From Pseudoselenomonas ruminantium (GTDB lineage Bacteria > Bacillota > Negativicutes > Selenomonadales > Selenomonadaceae): DNA of 63,679 nucleotides. Location: contig CACZHK010000025.1 of assembly GCA_902780915.1 (NCBI GenBank), positions 1-63,679 on the forward strand, given 5' to 3'. Below the pieces are notes generated by a model, which worked only from the letters and a program-made list of their open reading frames with translations, searched no databases and was not told where the DNA came from. Positions 60,722 through 63,679 of this stretch are shown here, piece by piece. Both the position numbers and the translations under genes were made by a program. Position 1 is the first letter of the stretch, and each line of letters opens with the position of its first letter.

Positions 60722-61686
60722 GGGGCATGGATATCGGCGCATTCCACTTTGATTATCCCGTGTTTCTGGCTCCCATGGCGGGGGTGACGGACACGGCCTA
60801 TCGCATCATTGCCCACGATATGGGCTGCCCTCTCTGCTATGCAGAAATGGTCAGCAGCCAGGGCATCCACTTCCGCAATGAGAAAACCCTTAAGATGCTG
60901 AACTCCGAGCCGGGGGAGCGTCCTCTGGCCATGCAGATTTTTGCTGCCACCCCGGAGATGGCGGCAGAGGCAGCGGCCTTTGTGGAGGAGCAGGGCACCT
61001 GCGATATTCTGGACTTCAATATGGGCTGCCCCGCACCGAAAGTGGTGAAGAACGGTGAGGGTTCTGCTCTCATGAAAGACCCGGAACGGGCTTATGCTAT
61101 CATGAAAGCGGTAAGGAAAGCCGTGAAAATGCCCTTCACGGTGAAGATGCGGCTGGGCTGGGACGCAGAAAATGTCAATGTGCTGGAAATCGCCCAACGG
61201 GCAGAGGACGCGGGCGTTGATGCCATCGCCGTCCACGGCCGCACCAGGGCACAGTTCTACGCGGGGCAGGCCAACTGGGAGAAGATTGCCGAGGTGAAGC
61301 GGGCTGTTTCTATTCCCGTCATTGCCAACGGGGATGTGAGAACCTGCGCTGACTTGAAGAAGATTCTGGAGGTCACTGGGGCTGACGGGGTGATGATAGG
61401 CCGCGGCGCCCAGGGCAATCCCTGGATTTTCCGGCGGCTCACCCATTATCTGGCCACGGGAGAGGAACTTCCTCCCCCCACCATGCAGGAGCGGGCAAGG
61501 GTCATCATGCGGCATCTGGATCTATTGCTGAAATACAAGGGTGAATACATAGGCCCCAGGGAAATGAGAAAGCACGCCACCTGGTATACCAGAGGCCTGC
61601 AGCATGGGGCGCTGCTGCGGGACAGGTTCAACAAGGCGACTACCCGCAGGGATTTTGAGATCATACTGGAAGATCATCTTAGATGA
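60718..61686 (+). CDS. dusB: tRNA-dihydrouridine synthase
   Basis: A 322-residue FMN enzyme reducing uridine in the tRNA D-loop. Family stretches are VFLAPMAGVTDTAYR, FNMGCPAPKVVKNGEGSAL with the catalytic Cys near 104, and GVMIGRGAQGNPWIF near 220. It fits the DusB subgroup by synteny with coaX. Start ATG 60718 overlaps coaX. AGGAA lies before it. Confidence 0.92.
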   Translation: MRGMDIGAFHFDYPVFLAPMAGVTDTAYRIIAHDMGCPLCYAEMVSSQGIHFRNEKTLKMLNSEPGERPLAMQIFAATPEMAAEAAAFVEEQGTCDILDFNMGCPAPKVVKNGEGSALMKDPERAYAIMKAVRKAVKMPFTVKMRLGWDAENVNVLEIAQRAEDAGVDAIAVHGRTRAQFYAGQANWEKIAEVKRAVSIPVIANGDVRTCADLKKILEVTGADGVMIGRGAQGNPWIFRRLTHYLATGEELPPPTMQERARVIMRHLDLLLKYKGEYIGPREMRKHATWYTRGLQHGALLRDRFNKATTRRDFEIILEDHLR

Positions 61687-61707
61687 TACAGAGGAAGGAT
61701 ATTTGCA

Positions 61708-63096
61708 ATGGCTGAAGATAAGAAAGACTCCGTCTGGAGCCAGTATACGGACAGTGATAAGGAAGCCTTGGAGAAACTCTCTGCGGGCTATATAGATTTC
61801 CTCTCCCGTTGCAAGACGGAGAGGGAAAGCACCGCCGAGGCGGTGGAACTGGCGGAGAAGGCTGGCTATCGCGACCTCTATGCCATGTTGGAGGCAGGGG
61901 AGCAGGTGCGTCCCGGGGATAAGGTTTATGCGGTGAATATGAAGAAGTCCGTGGTGCTCTTCAATATCGGCGAGGAGCCTTTGGAAAAGGGCATGAATAT
62001 CCTGGGTGCCCATATCGACACCTGCCGCCTGGATGTGAAGCAGAATCCTCTCTATGAGGAGGGCGGCCTGGCCTACCTTGATACCCACTATTACGGCGGC
62101 ATCAAGAAGTACCAGTGGGTGGCTCTGCCCCTGGCCCTGCATGGCGTAGTGGTGAAGCCTTCCGGCGAGGTGGTGGAAATCTGCATCGGCGAGGACGAGA
62201 GCGATCCGGTATTCTGCGTCACTGACCTTTTGATACACCTTTCCCAGGAACAGCTGAAGAAGGCCGGGGCCAAGGTAGTGGAGGGCGAGAGCCTGGACAT
62301 CCTGGTGGGCAACTATCCTCTGAAGGAAGGGGAGAAAGAGTCCGTCAAGGCAGGGGTGCTGAAGCTGATCAAGGACAAGTATGGCCTTGAGGAGGAGGAT
62401 TTCCAGTCTGCAGAGCTCTGCCTGGTGCCTGCTGGCAAAGCCCGTGAGCTGGGCTTTGACCGCAGCATGGTGCTGGCCTATGGACAGGATGACAGGGTGT
62501 GCGCCTATACATCCCTCATGGCCATGCTGGAGACTGGCAGGATGCGCCGCACGGCCTGCTGCCTGCTGGTGGACAAGGAGGAAATCGGCAGCGTGGGAGC
62601 TACGGGCATGCAGTCCCGCTTCTTCGAGAATGTGGTGGCAGAGCTGCTAGCTGCCATGGGGCAGGGGAGTGATCTGGCTGTGCGCCGTACCCTGGCAGGC
62701 TCCAAGATGCTTTCCTCCGATGTGTCCAGCGCCTTCGATGCCCTCTATGCTTCTTCCTTTGACAAGAAGAATGTGGCGTACCTCGGCAAGGGCATGGTGT
62801 TCAACAAGTTCACCGGGGCCAGGGGCAAGTCCGGCTCCAACGATGCCAATGCGGAGTATCTGGGCGAGATCCGCGGCATCATGAAGAAGCATAAGGTCCG
62901 CTTCCAGCTGGCGGAGCTGGGCAAGGTTGACCTGGGAGGTGGTGGCACCATCGCCTATATCATGAGCCTTTACGGCATGCAGGTCATCGACAGCGGCGTG
63001 GGGGTGCTTTCCATGCACGCTCCCTGGGAGGCCACCAGCAAGGTGGATATCTATGAAGTTTGGAAGGGCTATCAGGCATTTTTGGTGGAAGCCTGA
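61708..63096 (+). CDS. M18-family aminopeptidase
   Basis: A 462-residue zinc aminopeptidase of the M18 family, removing N-terminal residues from peptides. Metal-binding regions are LGAHIDTCRLDV near residue 100, YGQDDRVCAY near 257, VDKEEIGSVGATG near 289 (catalytic Glu), and the C-terminal His in SMHAPWEATS near 437. The length is normal for the bacterial type. GAAGGA before ATG 61708. It is followed by a transporter start. Confidence 0.92.
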   Translation: MAEDKKDSVWSQYTDSDKEALEKLSAGYIDFLSRCKTERESTAEAVELAEKAGYRDLYAMLEAGEQVRPGDKVYAVNMKKSVVLFNIGEEPLEKGMNILGAHIDTCRLDVKQNPLYEEGGLAYLDTHYYGGIKKYQWVALPLALHGVVVKPSGEVVEICIGEDESDPVFCVTDLLIHLSQEQLKKAGAKVVEGESLDILVGNYPLKEGEKESVKAGVLKLIKDKYGLEEEDFQSAELCLVPAGKARELGFDRSMVLAYGQDDRVCAYTSLMAMLETGRMRRTACCLLVDKEEIGSVGATGMQSRFFENVVAELLAAMGQGSDLAVRRTLAGSKMLSSDVSSAFDALYASSFDKKNVAYLGKGMVFNKFTGARGKSGSNDANAEYLGEIRGIMKKHKVRFQLAELGKVDLGGGGTIAYIMSLYGMQVIDSGVGVLSMHAPWEATSKVDIYEVWKGYQAFLVEA

Positions 63097-63127
63097 AGAG
63101 AGAAGGATGAAGGTGAGGGGATAGCTT

Positions 63128-63679
63128 ATGGATGTATCAAGACTTTTGGCAGACATCAATGATTTTGTCTGGGGGCCAATCATGCTGGCCTTTCTGGTGG
63201 GAACAGGCGTTTTCCTGACGGTGAGGCTGCGCTTCCTGCCCTGGATCAATCTTATCTACGCCATCAAGATGATTTTCCGCCAGAAAAAGAGCCATGAGGG
63301 AGATATTTCTCCCTTCCAGTCCCTGATGACGGCCTTGTCCGCCACCGTGGGCACAGGCAACATCGTAGGCGTGGCCACGGCTATGGTGCTGGGCGGTCCC
63401 GGTGCGCTTGTCTGGATGTGGATCAGCGCTGCTTTCGGCCTGTCAACAAAATACGCCGAGTCTGTGCTGGCGGTGAAGTACCGTGAAACCAACAGTGTTG
63501 GTGAGATGTGCGGCGGCCCCATGTACGCCATGAAAAGCGGCTTCAGCAACAAGTTCATCGGCCGCACTTTGGCAGCGCTTTTTGCGGCTTTTGTGGTGCT
63601 GGCTTCCTTCGGCATCGGCAACATGACTCAGGCCAATTCCATCTCTGCGGCGCTGTTCTCCAGCTACCAGATTCCCACC
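63128..63679 (+). CDS. AGCS sodium/amino-acid symporter, 5' part
   Basis: The first 184 codons of an alanine/glycine:cation symporter, cut by the window end. It starts MDVSRLLADINDFVWGPIML and has the family motif SATVGTGNIVGVATAMVLGG near residues 71-90, then GPGALVWMWISAAFGL, KYAESVLAVKYRE and GGPMYAM. The complete protein should be about 450 residues with 8-11 helices. GAGGGG lies upstream of ATG 63128. It takes up alanine or glycine with sodium. Confidence 0.92.
   Translation, partial: MDVSRLLADINDFVWGPIMLAFLVGTGVFLTVRLRFLPWINLIYAIKMIFRQKKSHEGDISPFQSLMTALSATVGTGNIVGVATAMVLGGPGALVWMWISAAFGLSTKYAESVLAVKYRETNSVGEMCGGPMYAMKSGFSNKFIGRTLAALFAAFVVLASFGIGNMTQANSISAALFSSYQIPT

Overview
The window looks like a chromosome segment of a Gram-negative Firmicute (Negativicutes, probably Selenomonas or a close relative). 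It combines diderm traits (MinE, an RND tripartite pump, MreBCD with PBP2/RodA) with Firmicute lipid control (FapR with PlsX and a FabK-type enoyl-ACP reductase). Core genes are GC-rich and often start with GTG or TTG. Accessory stretches are visibly AT-rich. The genus is inferred from gene content only.

Layout: 1-2800 holds a Phd/PIN toxin-antitoxin pair and a type-B carboxylesterase. 2930-16140 is a long co-directional cell-shape block: DUF4321, a broken maf, radC, mreBCD, mrdA (PBP2), minCDE, rodA, a fused radical-SAM/DUF2344 protein and rng. 16200-20600 is an AT-rich island with a GIY-YIG protein, three lipoproteins and a small duplicated membrane protein. A PIN/antitoxin pair on the minus strand and tRNA-Ala(GGC) behind a consensus promoter follow. 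21680-29590 holds priA, gatCAB, a long palindromic element and a HAD phosphatase fused to an RlmD-type rRNA methyltransferase.

29590-34600 is a rearranged accessory zone. The 3' third of rlmD is duplicated at 30585-31086. Inside and just after the duplication are two modules with the same order: sigma70-like promoter, structured RNA without a reading frame, intrinsic terminator, protein gene. The first is followed by a PBECR4-like putative nuclease. The second RNA consists of two exact-period 54-nt repeats with compensatory base changes in a predicted stem, each starting with an A-rich segment, followed by a terminator and an unknown gene. This is the layout of type III (RNA-antitoxin) systems, but the protein does not look like ToxN. 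It is the best candidate here for an undescribed system. Phage-like scraps, a truncated AAA ATPase and a partial methyltransferase copy fill the rest.

34600-43770 carries a methyltransferase, a flavin reductase-rubredoxin, a DAACS symporter, DUF362 and DUF4127 proteins, rsmD-coaD, a coiled-coil protein, a stand-alone LarC C-terminal domain, DUF177 and rpmF. 43890-51640 is the fatty-acid operon fapR-plsX-fabK-fabD-fabG-acpP-(fabK-like)-fabF-rnc. 51770-58760 holds manA, an MBL-fold hydrolase and a marR gene divergent from an RND adaptor/pump pair. 58885 to the end holds birA, coaX, dusB, an M18 aminopeptidase and the start of an AGCS sodium/amino-acid symporter cut by the window edge.
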